Positions 1-11,080 of a stretch of DNA of 64,000 nucleotides are shown here, piece after piece. The notes beneath the pieces were generated by a model. It was given only the letters and a program-made list of their open reading frames with translations. It was not told where the DNA came from and did no database searches. This DNA is from Paramecium sonneborni (taxonomy: Eukaryota > Ciliophora > Oligohymenophorea > Peniculida > Parameciidae). Where the stretch lies: the NCBI GenBank assembly GCA_905182985.1, contig CAJJDN010000010.1, forward strand, positions 314,221 to 378,220, in the 5' to 3' direction. The position numbers and the translations under genes were made by a program. Numbering within the stretch: position 1 is the first letter of the stretch; each line of letters begins with the position of its first letter.

Positions 1-1
1 A

Positions 2-651
2 AAGTTAATAAACTCAGTGAAGCCATGGGTCAATCAATTATAATAGAAAAAATAGTCAAAATATAAGAGAATTAGATTAGATATGATTTAATTGTTAACT
101 CATATACATAAATTAAAACTAACACTAGAAGAATTTTGCAAAAAAGATGTATTTCCAAAAGTACCATATTAAAGTCAAAGAAGTGAGAAATTTTTTAGTT
201 TATGTAAAATGAATAAGGGTGATTAAATATAGCAGTTGTTAGAAGTGGAAAAATATCTTGTATATGAGTATGATCCTTCTTTTATGACAGCTCTTCATTG
301 GTGTTGTGTAAGAAATTGTAAAGCAGCAGCTTTAATTCTACTTAAAAATGGTGCAGATCCTGATGCATAAGATATGATAGGTAGAACTCCATTATTTCTT
401 GCATTATTACATAATAATAATGAAATAGCTTAGTTACTTTTGTATCACAAAGCAGATCCTTGGAATAAGGGAATTTTAGATTATAATGAAGCATTAACAA
501 ACAATATTGAAGGGAAAACAATGTTACAGCAGGCAAGAAGAGTATAATTTTTATATTTAATTTATAGACTCATATCTTATTGAGAATGACACCTCCTGCA
601 GAAAGATAATTTATTTGGTAATAAAAATAATTTATGATGTTTTGTGATTGA
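2..651 (+). CDS. Ankyrin-repeat protein, C-terminal part (5' end outside window)
   Basis: Reading frame open from the left edge to TGA at 649-651, with TAA/TAG read as Gln. About 207 residues are visible. The middle holds two ankyrin-type repeats: a T-A-L-H-W-C start near residue 95 followed by K-N-G-A-D-P-D-A, then G-R-T-P-L-F-L-A-L followed by H-K-A-D-P-W. A 26-nt GT-AG intron at 542-567 moves the frame so that the protein ends in M-M-F-C-D; without it the frame would stop at 581. Ankyrin repeats are protein-binding scaffolds; the true partner and the N-terminal domains cannot be seen. It is convergent with the PKA regulatory subunit gene. Confidence 0.8.
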
Positions 652-899
652 GTGATTATTTGTAATAAATAATTAATAAGTAATTAATAAGTAATCTTTT
701 TTTATAAGTTGTTAACTTTCTTGCATTATAAATATTAATAAATTATCAGTAGGCAAATTTAGTTTAATCTTAATATAAATGAAGAGATTTATTAAAAACA
801 ATATAGATTATTAGATTAAGAAAAATGTAAGAGAGAGAAGAATAATTGTTATTTTAAAGAGAAGAAAAAAAGAGAAATGTTTGAATGATATGTAAATTT
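652..899. other. Convergent intergenic spacer
   Basis: AT-rich 248-bp spacer between two convergent stop codons. Nothing recognisable in it. Confidence 0.6.
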
Positions 900-2191
900 T
901 CATTTACCTTAGTTGATCCAATATTATTCATATTTTTCATATTTCTCAGTGTTTCTTTTTAATATATCTTCAAGAGGTCCCAACATTCTTTTGAAACTAT
1001 GTCTATCCAAATATATTAATTTGACTTATGTCTATAATATTCTAAATAAAATGAATTTACTTGAGCAACAATATTAGCTTATCTTGGAATGTCTTTTAGT
1101 AAGGCTAATTCTCCAAAGTAATCTCCTGCTTTATATTAAAAAACTTTGACTGGTTCTTATCCTTATGTAAGTGTTTTAGTGGCAATTAATTCTCCTTCCT
1201 CAATCATATAAAAAATATCTCCTTATTCTCCTTCTCTGATAATATATTCTCCTTATTAAAATGAAGCACTTTTAATAGCATCTGCAACATGAGATCTTTC
1301 ATATGGATCCATCATTGAAAGCAAATCAATAGATTTAAGTACATTTACATATTTTTCTCTCTTTCTAGAAATGATAATTAGATGAATACTTCATTGCTGC
1401 ATCTTTAACAATATGATTAAATGTTTATCTATCTAATGCAAATAAAATAGAGTTAGTTTTAGATTGAATTGAGGCAGCACGTGGAGCATTATACAATAAA
1501 GCTAATTCTCCAAATGATTCTCCTGGATAATAAACTTTTAAAAATTTGTTTTCACCATCTTTTGTAAATCTTTTAAAACAATTTAACTCTCCTTAATCAA
1601 CAACATATAAATTATCACCATTATCTCCTTATTTAATAACCCAATCTTAGACACTAAGAATGCAAATAAAAGAATACTTATAATTACGTTCTTCCATTGC
1701 ATCAATAACAATGTCTTTTTCTTTTTAATCAAGTGATGCAAACATAAATGATTATTCTAATCTTTTACCTATTTTTTCCTTCTATTCTTAAGTCTTTACA
1801 ATCACTCTAGGTTAAAATGACTGTTATTTTATTATTAAATATACACCTCTTTTCTATTGTATTATCCATAAGCTTCAGCTGAAATAGATGCTCTTTATTT
1901 TCTAGCAGCAGGTGGTCTTTTAGGTAATTCAATTATCTCTTCATCGGAAGATGATTATTGTGAATTTGATTTCTATCTTTATTTGACAATATCTCTTCCT
2001 TTTTTATCTAACCAAGCAATTGACCAATCAACCTAATATTTTTATTTGATCTTACCACATTCTTTGGCTATTAGGCTAGAATATCTTCCATCAATTTTTA
2101 AAGAAGGAACACTACATTTTCTTGAGCATAATGGCGTAGTTTTTCTGCCTATTAATTCATTTAATGGATAATTAATTAGGGATTGGTGCAT
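900..2191 (-). CDS. cAMP-dependent protein kinase regulatory subunit (PKA-R)
   Basis: Binds and inhibits the PKA catalytic subunit until cAMP fills two pockets; in ciliates it works in cAMP control of ciliary beating. The 395-residue product (four introns of 24-29 nt removed) carries an inhibitory site [11 protein letters not shown], then two cyclic-nucleotide-binding domains with the phosphate-binding cassettes [15 protein letters not shown] and [16 protein letters not shown], and the family C-terminus [14 protein letters not shown] Ser follows R-Q-R-A, so the site is RII-like and could be autophosphorylated. No amphipathic RI/RII dimerisation-docking helix is visible in the N-terminal 100 residues; a Paramecium R subunit of about 44 kDa was reported to lack one. 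Start chosen at the only Met upstream of the inhibitor site. It lies head to head, 29 bp away, with the next gene. Confidence 0.95.
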
Positions 2192-2220
2192 TTAAGTTTC
2201 AATCACTAGTTAGTAGAGAG

Positions 2221-2982
2221 ATGAGATCTTCCAAAGATACCATCAATAATAGATCTCAATTCAGAATTGAACATAGACTATCTCTTATTGAAAAAAGTAA
2301 ATAACAATTAAAACCTCCCAGAAAAACCAATAATAATTAAATATCTAGAAGCTCTGATAGATAACATGCTTTAATGTTAGGCGAGAAAAAAATTTAATAA
2401 TTCATTCTAAATGTATCCTCATCTAGTAGTTCATCAAATTCTGAAGGAACTAATGAAAAAGAAGAGAAATCTCGTGCTATTAATTGCATTAAAAAATTAG
2501 GCATGGTATATATGTTCCTTTATCTTTAGGCCATCTTTACTCCTTAACCATCTCCATAAAAATAATCTACTACTTAAAGAAGTTAATCAAAAACTAATAA
2601 AAAAGAAATTCACTTTCTACGTAGTTTATGTTAAAATTCAGAATTAACTAATAATAGTATCATTAAATTAGATGAGTATAAAATAGACAAACAAATCTAT
2701 GTAGATATAGATTGTAAAGAAATTACTACATTTCTAAGATTATAACATGAAGTTGAAGAAATGAGAAGAAAATAAACTGATTTTTAATTTTAAAAAGAAA
2801 GGCATTTTGAAGAATTGGAAGAGAAACATCCTAAAAAATCAAAAGAATAATAACATGAAGATTTTTGGACTGTTTTAATGGCAAAGAGAACTGCTAAAAA
2901 ATTGATAAAAAATATGAATTGGAAACGCAAAAATCCTGAAGAAGAAAAAAAGGCCTTAAGCAAAAGTATTCATGCTTAGTGA
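2221..2982 (+). CDS. Hypothetical Ser/Lys/Glu-rich protein
   Basis: No family recognised. A 245-residue product after removal of one 24-nt intron. It has a basic N-terminus, a run of seven serines near residue 70, and a charged, probably helical C-terminal half (E-E-M-R-R-K, F-E-E-L-E-E-K-H, then a Lys-rich tail). No membrane segment or signal peptide. It begins 29 bp from the divergent PKA-R start and ends 28 bp before the cyclin gene, so its real extent is tightly bounded by neighbours. Confidence 0.7.
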
Positions 2983-3010
2983 TTTTTATATATATATTTA
3001 ATTTTAACGA

Positions 3011-4069
3011 ATGCTAAACTGCCAACATAAACCATATTAAAACATTTGCAAATAATGTGGAATAGCAATTTATCAAGATGGATCTATTGCTTATAAACAT
3101 ATTTAGTTTAAGAGTCATCAATAAGCAAAAAATCTATTTGAAGATCTAAGCAATATCAACACAAATTATGAAAGAAGAGATGAACTTATTGAATTCGTTT
3201 ATTAGACTAAATAAAGCTTATAATTAACTGATCAAACTTTTCACTTAACAATTCATTATTTAGATAGATGTCAACACTTACTCTAATGTAACAATCCAAA
3301 ATTGATATCATTACTTTGTTTAATGGTGAGTTCAAAAATGATTGAAGATGATTCACACATTCCAGGAATGAGCAAATTATCTAAAGCAAGTGATTTAAAC
3401 TTAAATAAAAATGAATATAAATAAGCAGAATGTTTAGTTTTAAAAACATTAAATTGGTAATCTAATATTTTAATATTCAAAGGAAACTAAGAGTTAACAC
3501 TTTATATGAATAAGTATAAAGTCTTTTATGCACAGGAGTTGTTTATTCTACTGATTCAAATGATGGTATAATGGATAACAATATGATTAATTTTGTTTGT
3601 TGTAAAATGCTTAAAGACCATACAAAAATTGTTTATCAAGTTAACAAAATACCTTAATTGATGCAAGTTAATACAAAGATTTTAGCAATTGCTGTTATTC
3701 TATATATGAGAAAACAATGTCGTTTGCATCCTCTGTAGTAATTTTTTGGTTATGTTCACTAGTCCACATTAATTATAAGTATTAGTTGAAGAAAATCAAA
3801 ATCAATTGTTAATTGATACTTATGGTCAGCTCAATAATCTGTTATAAAATAATTCTTTAAGTAATACTAAAAGTGTTTCAAGAGCTTTGTCTCCTATTAC
3901 AATTTCTTCTTGTAAATCTATGCCTCCAGTAACTAGAATTTAATAAAATCAACGAATGCCTTTAACTATTATAACAAACCATCAAACTTGTATTAAACCA
4001 AAACTCATTCGATCTAAACATTAAGAATAAGATTTTAATCCATTAAGAGTTAAACACAAAAATTGTTGA
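3011..4069 (+). CDS. Cyclin (cyclin-box protein)
   Basis: Predicted CDK partner. The first 250 residues form a cyclin fold: R-R-D-E-L-I-E-F-V helix 1 region, the Y-L-D-R-C helix 2/3 motif, a K-L-I-S-L-L-C-L-M-V-S-S-K-M-I-E-D-D helix 3 segment (the K-x-E/D-D signature), then A-E-C-L-V-L-K-T-L-N-W-K-L-R-V-N-T, the canonical L-x-x-L-x-W-x-L motif. One 26-nt intron splits the codon for that Trp; a second intron near 3755 restores the frame, but its 3' end could be at either of two AG sites (31 or 37 nt). The C-terminus is Ser/Asn-rich. It starts with an unusual Cys/His-containing segment (C-x8-C-x2-C). Subtype (mitotic, G1 or transcriptional) not decided. Confidence 0.85.
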
Positions 4070-4110
4070 TTTTAATAATTATTACTATATAAATTAATAA
4101 TTTATAGTTT

Positions 4111-5930
4111 TCATTTTTTTTATTCATAAATTCTATTCCTTAATGCATAATATTTATCCTATAAGATTTATAAACAATTTTCTTTCGAATGATCATCAAA
4201 TTATCTATCAGTTTGTAGTTTGCTTGAATTCGAAAAATGATCAGTTCTAGCTTAATGTCTTTTTGTGTTCTCTATAGATTATTAACCATAACCAGGATTC
4301 CCTTCTACACATTATTATTTAACTAATTTTTTTAATTGATTCACAGTAGTTGTCTAATTTGATAATGGTGATTAATTCCCCATAGCTTATGAGTCATCTG
4401 TACCTCTTTATATTGAATTATAACTATTTCTTTGATTACTTAAAGTAGCAGAGTTTTATAAATATTGAGAATTTTAAAATGATCTTTATTAATTTATTTT
4501 ACTTTATTATTCTATATGATCTTTTAATTCCTTTTAAAATTCAACTGCATATTATTATAATTCTATTACTCTTTAATTTAAATTTTAGATTTCTATTTAT
4601 AAATTTGTATTCTCAATTTATATTTACTAGTTATCCTTTATAAGTAAAGCATTTCTCTCTGATAATTGTCTATTTTCTTATTAGAGATCTTTCATTTCAT
4701 ATAAAGCTTATTCATACTCCTTTTTTACTATATCATTATCTTATTCTAATCTAGCAATTTATTATTCTAATTAATCACACTCCTTCATTAAATCCTTATA
4801 TTGTAACAAAGTTTAATTTGTATTTTCTTTACCCTCCTAAGCACTCTATTTTAAACCATATGCAATATTTTCAAGCTAATGAATTATTAGAACTTTTTCC
4901 TGTAATTCTTATTCCTATTTTTTTATTGTTTATTCTTTCTAATTTAAATCCTATTCCAACTTATTAATCTTTTATTTGATTTAATTCTAATTATCATATA
5001 TAACTTTTTTTTCTATTTTTAAAGTTCTATGAGATTTTTCTAATATTTTATTTTCATCTTAAATTTTTTGTAATTCCAATTTTAACTAATTTTATTCATC
5101 TTAAATCTTTTTTCCCTTCTCTTCTTTTTCGTATTAATTAAGTTACAATTATTTGTATAATTATTAATTTTCATTTTCCAATAGATGTAACTCTCTAACC
5201 AACTCTTAATATTAAAACTTTTCTCTTTATTATTCTAACTCGAATTATTTTTGAACTTCTTCATAATATTTAATTTTACTATGATACATAGCTTCAAATT
5301 AATTAAACTACATTCTAAAATGTATATAATACCTTTTCAGATAATTTTTAGAATTCATTTTAACTATTCTCTAACTATTATTAACATCTCTTATTTTCTT
5401 TTATTATACTTGAATATTATGACTTAATTTGTGTATTTGTTTCTATTAATTCTTTAATATCTTTCTAATAGTTTACATTCTCATTCTTTAATGTTAGTAC
5501 TTATGACTTTTATGTTTCGCTCTCAGTTTTATATTTAATTAATGAATCAACTTATTCCTTCAATAGATTAATTTATTATGCAGATGATGATTATTAAGCA
5601 TTTGTAATTGTTTCTAATTTCAATCTTGAGGTTTCCAATTCATATTATAGTGTAGTATTTTGCACTTCTAAATATGATAGTTTTTCAACCAATTCTAAAT
5701 TCTAGATTTCATATATGCAATACTTTTTATTAATATTCTTGAACTTATTTCTCTAGTTTCATTTTATAGAGTCTTAACTCCTCAACAATATGTTCGTTAG
5801 ATTTTAATGTTTCACTTATTTTTCTTTCACTTATTCTTTCTAATTCTTGTTGTGTTTTTACAATCTTCTTTCTCTCTTACATAGATCTAGTTCTAGATGA
5901 AAGAAAATCTTGAAAGAAAAGCCTACTCAT
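4111..5930 (-). CDS. Long coiled-coil protein
   Basis: A 590-residue, almost wholly helical product rich in Gln, Glu, Lys and Asn with heptad spacing from about residue 15 to 500, and a Ser/Asn/Gln-rich tail. Two introns (22 and 25 nt) were removed; both contain in-frame TGA codons, which supports them. Most Gln are TAA/TAG. Proteins of this kind in ciliates are often basal-body, axonemal or cortical components, but nothing here fixes the role. It ends close to the convergent cyclin gene and starts 14 bp from the stop of the MORN-protease gene on the same strand. Confidence 0.8.
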
Positions 5931-5944
5931 TTTTATTTTAAAAT

Positions 5945-7721
5945 TCAAATGTTTGTTAATAAATAATCATGATTCTGTTTTACTAACTATTTCAAATTCC
6001 ATCTAAATTAAGAGGGATTTCTTAAACAAAGTTTCATCTCCAAATCAACCATACTTAAATTATCATACTTCATAAATTAAATTGCATAATAGAGTGAATA
6101 TATTCCACAATCATATCCATTCTTTTATTATGTACATTTCAGAGCATAACAATTTCTATCTTATATCTTGAGTAAATTATAAAAAGCATTTTCAAGATTT
6201 TTATTTACTTTATACAAAGAATCACAACAATATAATTTTTTATTATCTTCTATCATTATCATAAAATGTGATCTTTAACTATTCATTACAAATACTTTCC
6301 TTTTCTTATCCTTTTTACTTTAATCTAATTTTTAATATAACCTAATATTTCACAATTAAAATTACATCTCATTTATTTGAAACTCTTAATTTTCATCACA
6401 ACAAATATAATCTGATGATTCATTTGTATTAAAAATGATTGTTTGCTCTAATTTTGAAAACATAGCAAAATAATTTAAGAAATAAGCTAAAAAATAATCT
6501 ACTTATGTTTCAAATAACCATTATCCAGGAGATAATGCTTTATAAGAAAAAATTGAAATTTCAAAATTTAAATACTAACTAATACTTAAAGTGACATCAT
6601 TATTCTAACTATTTTTTTAAATGATTTATAAACCCTTATCTGATTAAATTGTATAATTATTTGATTTTTCAAAATTTTATTTTTCAACCTATATATCTCT
6701 ACAAAAATATAAAATTTATTAATTTAGATCATTTTAAATTCTGAAAATGCCATCCATATAATCCTTTCTAAAGCAACCTTAATAATTTTATTAATTTAAA
6801 GTGATAATTCCATCTCCATGTTTTTAATTATGAATAAAGCTTCCTTAATAGAGTATTTCATTTTAAATGTTTTATATTATTCCTTCCCCATTTAATAAAC
6901 CAAAATTTAAAAAACCTTTATAAATCAAATTACCACTTGAAAATACTGTTGTATAACCAATTGAATCGAAATTATCATCCAACATTCCTTCACTTACAAT
7001 TTATTTTAGGGATTAATCTTTTAATAATTTTTATTAACAAAATCGAGGATATTATGAATGGAATGTTTTACTTTTTGAAAATGCAAACGTTTATTAATTA
7101 TTAAATTTCGATATTATTCTAAATTAAAATTTTTTAATACATATCTCCATTTTATTATAAAATTAATTGTTTCTATTTTCTATAATCAACTTTATATCCT
7201 TTAAACTTTATTATTAATACTTCTCTAAAGAATTCAACTAACTTTGATTACATAATATGATTAGAATTGAATAATATATCATATCTCTATTAGTAGATCT
7301 ACTATAAAATATCATACATAATCACAGCTATTTTAGGATATTCATTATATTCAAGATATTGCTACTGAATATCTTAATTCATCTTTAATGTAAATTTAAA
7401 AGTATTTTTCTTACTTTTGTTTAATTATATTTCAACACTGGATAAATATTGATAAAATTCCTATGCTATTTAATCTTTATATAAATTAATCTATTCTGGT
7501 TCATTTTTTGTAAATTTATTGATTAAGGAATCAAGATGAATTTAAAAATTTTCTATTATTTTGCGTATTAAAGATTTTTGATCTCCATCTAAAACTATTT
7601 TGATAAATTTTTAATAGATTAAATTGTTCTGATTTTTCTAAAATAAGTAAAAAGTTATGCCATTTAATTATTCTAAAGTATTTATTTAGTATCCTCCATT
7701 AATGCGAAATGAATTAGGCAT
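5945..7721 (-). CDS. MORN-repeat protein fused to a Ulp1/SENP-type (C48) cysteine protease
   Basis: A 576-residue product (introns of 22 and 24 nt). The middle third holds about three MORN repeats (Y-K-G-F-x4-L-L-N-G-E-G, Y-Q-G-S-F-x6-H-G-D-G, Y-Q-G-C-F-x5-D-G), a module often found at membranes and the cytoskeleton. The C-terminal third is a C48 protease fold: L-S-P-G-Q-W-L entry motif, then His near residue 470 (R-S-H-F-M), Asp near 485 (C-C-D-S-L-Y), the oxyanion Gln, and Cys near 523 in Q-K-N-G-Y-D-C-G-I-Y. These are the His-Asp-Gln-Cys residues of SUMO/NEDD8 deconjugating enzymes. The N-terminal 250 residues match nothing I know. Substrate (SUMO, NEDD8 or other) is not determinable. The fusion reads through one frame with no break. 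Confidence 0.82.
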
Positions 7722-7842
7722 GATAAAATTAATTATTTATATATATAATTGTATTTATTTATAATTAGTAGAAATTTTGAAATGATGACTTCATAAAAAT
7801 AATAGATGTGTAATTTGTGTTAAATAAATATTTTATTCTGAT

Positions 7843-8502
7843 TCATTAGATAGATTGGAAATAATTTTCAATATCTTCCTCTTATTAGAAATTAGATACT
7901 CTATTAAAATAACACTAGTGGCTTTCATAATCTTGAAAATTTTAATCCTCTTCCTAAAGTAAATATAAAAATTAAATTACCTGAAAAAATTATAATTAAG
8001 TATCAATATAATTTTACTCATCACTTATGATTTGATTTGATGATTCCTATTGAGCAACATAAGTTTCTGTGGTTTCAGCTTCATCATGTAATTTTTGTTT
8101 TAGTAATTAATTTTACTATTAAATCTTCTCTTAAGTCTTTTTTTAGGCTTCAAGCTCTTTAAGTCTAAGATCTTTAAGCTTCTTTTTAAGTTTATTTTGA
8201 TTCTTTCTTAAATAGCTTCTTAGAAATCCCATCTTTTCATTAGAAAATTGCTTAATATCTGTAGTAAGTAATCTCACCTTTTTAAATAGTTGAGTATAAT
8301 CTTCAAGGGTTTTTTTAGGTATTCCAACTATATCAGCTGCTTAATTCAATGTAACTTTGATTATTTCACCATTATTTGTTTATAATCCTTCAGTAAACAT
8401 TTATCTCCATCTTTCAACTTTCTCAATTGCTTCACATACAAGTCTTTCTTTCACTCTTTTGAAGGATTAGTGCTTATTAGTAATAGAAGTAGAAGTATTC
8501 AT
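7843..8502 (-). CDS. Putative helix-turn-helix protein with coiled coil
   Basis: A 210-residue product (one 27-nt intron at 7954-7980 that is a multiple of three and has no in-frame stop). Residues about 20-85 read E-A-I-E-K-V-E-R-W-R, then L-N-Q-A-A-D-I-V-G-I-P-K-K-T-L-E-D-Y, a pattern resembling Psq/HTH modules (A-A-x2-V-G-I-x-K-K-T-L-x-D-Y), followed by a Lys-rich stretch and a Gln/Lys coiled coil. From memory, similar modules recur in ciliate proteomes. A DNA-binding role is an inference from the HTH-like spacing; no catalytic motif is seen. Confidence 0.65.
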
Positions 8503-8605
8503 TTTAAAAAAGTAAAGTAATTTATGCTTTGAATTGATCATAATCTCTTGGCTTTAAAGTTTTCTTTAAAAGATACATAAACAAATATTTTATATACAAA
8601 TCAAA

Positions 8606-9268
8606 TCAATAAAGGTTTCGAATAAAGTCAATTGAATTTTTTTTCTTTTTATTTCTTTGTTCTAAATGACTTTGAACTCTTGATATTTGATTTGATGAAT
8701 CCTCTTTAAATAATTATTAAAGTCTTTTAGAACAATTTTCTATTGTTTTTCTATTTTCCTAAATTGATTTTATTTTCTATCTCATTATAACTTAGTTATC
8801 CAACTTCTTTTCATTACATTATAGATTAACAATATTATTCACTTAAATTAGTCTACTGTTAAAAATTAATTTACTACGGCTTCAAAATTGTTGTACTAAT
8901 GCTTCTCACATGTTTAACAAATGAACCCATTCTTCTTCTTTGGGATATTGCATTAGATATTTGCTCCTTATCAGTTTGTAAAATCTTTCTATAACTTTCT
9001 AATTATTCTTCATGAAAATGATCAAATTCCTCCAATTTTTTATTTAATCTATGACTTCTTAATAATAAAGGGTCATTTTCCTTAAAATTATTATTTAAAT
9101 TACTTGCAATTATTCATTACTTGTAAAATGAATTCTTTTAAGCAAATTATGTTATCTGATCTTATTCAAAATTAAATCAATATTCTCTTATTTTTGAAAC
9201 CATTCTGGATTTTGAGGAGGTTTTTCGTATGTGTTAAGGGTTAGTTCTTGAGAATACCTAAATGTCAT
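8606..9268 (-). CDS. Hypothetical small coiled-coil protein
   Basis: A 205-residue product built from three exons joined across introns of 23 and 22 nt; only this splicing avoids TGA codons. The N-terminus (T-F-R-Y-S-Q-E-L-T-L) is followed by P-Q-N-P-E-W-F-Q and then a charged helical region with R-R-R-M-G-S-F-V-K-H and a basic tail N-K-K-K-K-N-S. No recognised domain. It could be a microtubule-associated or basal-body protein, but that is a guess. Confidence 0.6.
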
Positions 9269-9360
9269 TATTATAAAAATAATTTTTAAAGTTCTGCATT
9301 ATGTAAAAAATCATAAATACTAAATAATAAAATTGATGTTCTATAAAGAATATTTTATGA

Positions 9361-11049
9361 TCATTTTTGCATTTTTTTTCTTTCAGCAATTTTTCTTCTG
9401 GCTTTTTTAGCTTAATATAGTAATTTTACAACTATTTTCAAAGCCATTTAAATATTGAGACTAGTTAAAGCAAATCGAATATCCATTTCTGTAACATCTA
9501 TATATTCTATATATTAATTAATAATTGGTTATTTTCCAAAATCTGTAACCCAATCATCCATAATAATTTAATCTATTTTTAACCTTTTTTCAGGAGCTTT
9601 TTATAATAAACCTTATAATAATTTAATAATTGAATTAGAAAATCCTTAGGGTTATAAAAAAGAAGGACTAAATAAATAAATCCCTTTACTTGTCTTCTAA
9701 GATTTATTATCTCAATTCCATAGATTTTTAACTTGTAAATGGAAGTTTTCCATAAACCATTTAGTACAAAGTGACACCGCCTGCCCAAATATCAACTGGC
9801 TTTCCATCAAAATTCTATCCTAAATAATTAATTAAATTCATACCTTTAAAAACTTCAGGAGCTAAGTATGCTTGAGTACCTGTTTAATTAGATATTCGTC
9901 CATCTCCCCCATCTTCCATGATATGAGACACTCCAAAGTCTGCTATTTTGAGTTAATCATTAATATTCACTAAAAGATTTTCTGGCTTGATATCTCTGTG
10001 AATCACATTTACACATTCATGTACTAAGTATGAATAATATTTTACAGTAATATAATCCTTTAATAAAATCAGAAAAATAATGGCGGCATTATTCCTCTGT
10101 TAATTTCGATATATAATTTTTTTCTTCAATTTCATCAAGAATATTTGATGTTGCTCTCTATTTTTTAAAGAAACTTTTGCTTAATATACTTCCTTTGCCC
10201 ATAAATTCCATTACTAGATATAATTTATCTTTATTAGGGTCGTCAATAACTTCATATAATTGAACAACATTTTCATGGGAAATCTAATTAATAAAATAGA
10301 TACCTTCTTCATGATAGCTATTTCTCTTTCAAGCATTGTATAAGCATTTGATTTAGAAAGGAGTTTCTTTTTTAACTTTTTTTTATTTGCTATTTTAATT
10401 GCCTATGAAATCGAGTTAATATATCTACAAAGATTTCTGCTTTAAAATTTTATGCTTTTTTAACTTTTCCAAAAGCTCCCTATCCTAAAGATTCTAAGAC
10501 AGTATATTAATTGATTTATGCCATGCCTTCTTCATTAACACTCTTCTCTAAATGTGAAGTTTAGACAACTTCTAAAGTATGTTAGACTTATAAAGATTTT
10601 CTAGGTTGCTTTTGTCTTTAAGAACTTAACATTTAGGATTCTTTTATGCTCAAATATTTTTCCATTGATATTTCCACTTTCTCATACAATATTTTAATTG
10701 TTACCTCTATTTTTTTAGATTTTCTTATCACATCAATTAGATTAGTGGTAGCATAATCAATAAATGGTTTTTTGATCCCTGGTGACTTAGCATTAAATGC
10801 TTGTAAGTTTTATTAGTTTTAATTAAGAACTATTTTTGAAGGAACATTTCTAACTATTTCAAGAAGATTAGTTTAATGTTTAAGTTTATTTTTATGTGAT
10901 AACAATGTTGTATCGTCCCATCTTAGATTAAAATCACTTGGATCTGTTTTTAGTCGTTCAGGCTCTTAAAGTAGAGATAGCATCCTTACCATTCTAAATC
11001 ATAGATACCTATAATTATTTAACTGGTTATTTGATGTTCCACTTCCCAT
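9361..11049 (-). CDS. CaMKK-like Ser/Thr protein kinase (upstream AMPK/CaMK-kinase group)
   Basis: A 516-residue kinase (six introns, 20-26 nt). After a 175-residue N-terminal region come the Gly loop G-Q-G-A-F-G-K-V, the catalytic Lys in F-A-I-K-I-A-N, the loop [10 protein letters not shown], the Mg site K-I-A-D-F-G-V-S-H, and the activation segment G-T-Q-A-Y-L-A-P-E. D-F-G-V-S, the subdomain V-D-I-W-A-G-G-V-T-L-Y and the C-terminal D-W-V-T followed by I-D-V-T-E-M-D-I are typical of the CaMKK/SAK/ELM1 group, which phosphorylates SNF1/AMPK-type kinases. The N-terminus M-G-S-G-T-S fits N-myristoylation, so membrane anchoring is plausible. No clear calmodulin-binding helix was seen. Head to head with the Aurora-like gene at 31 bp. 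Confidence 0.88.
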
Positions 11050-11080
11050 ATAAATAATTTCAATAAATTATTATACAATA

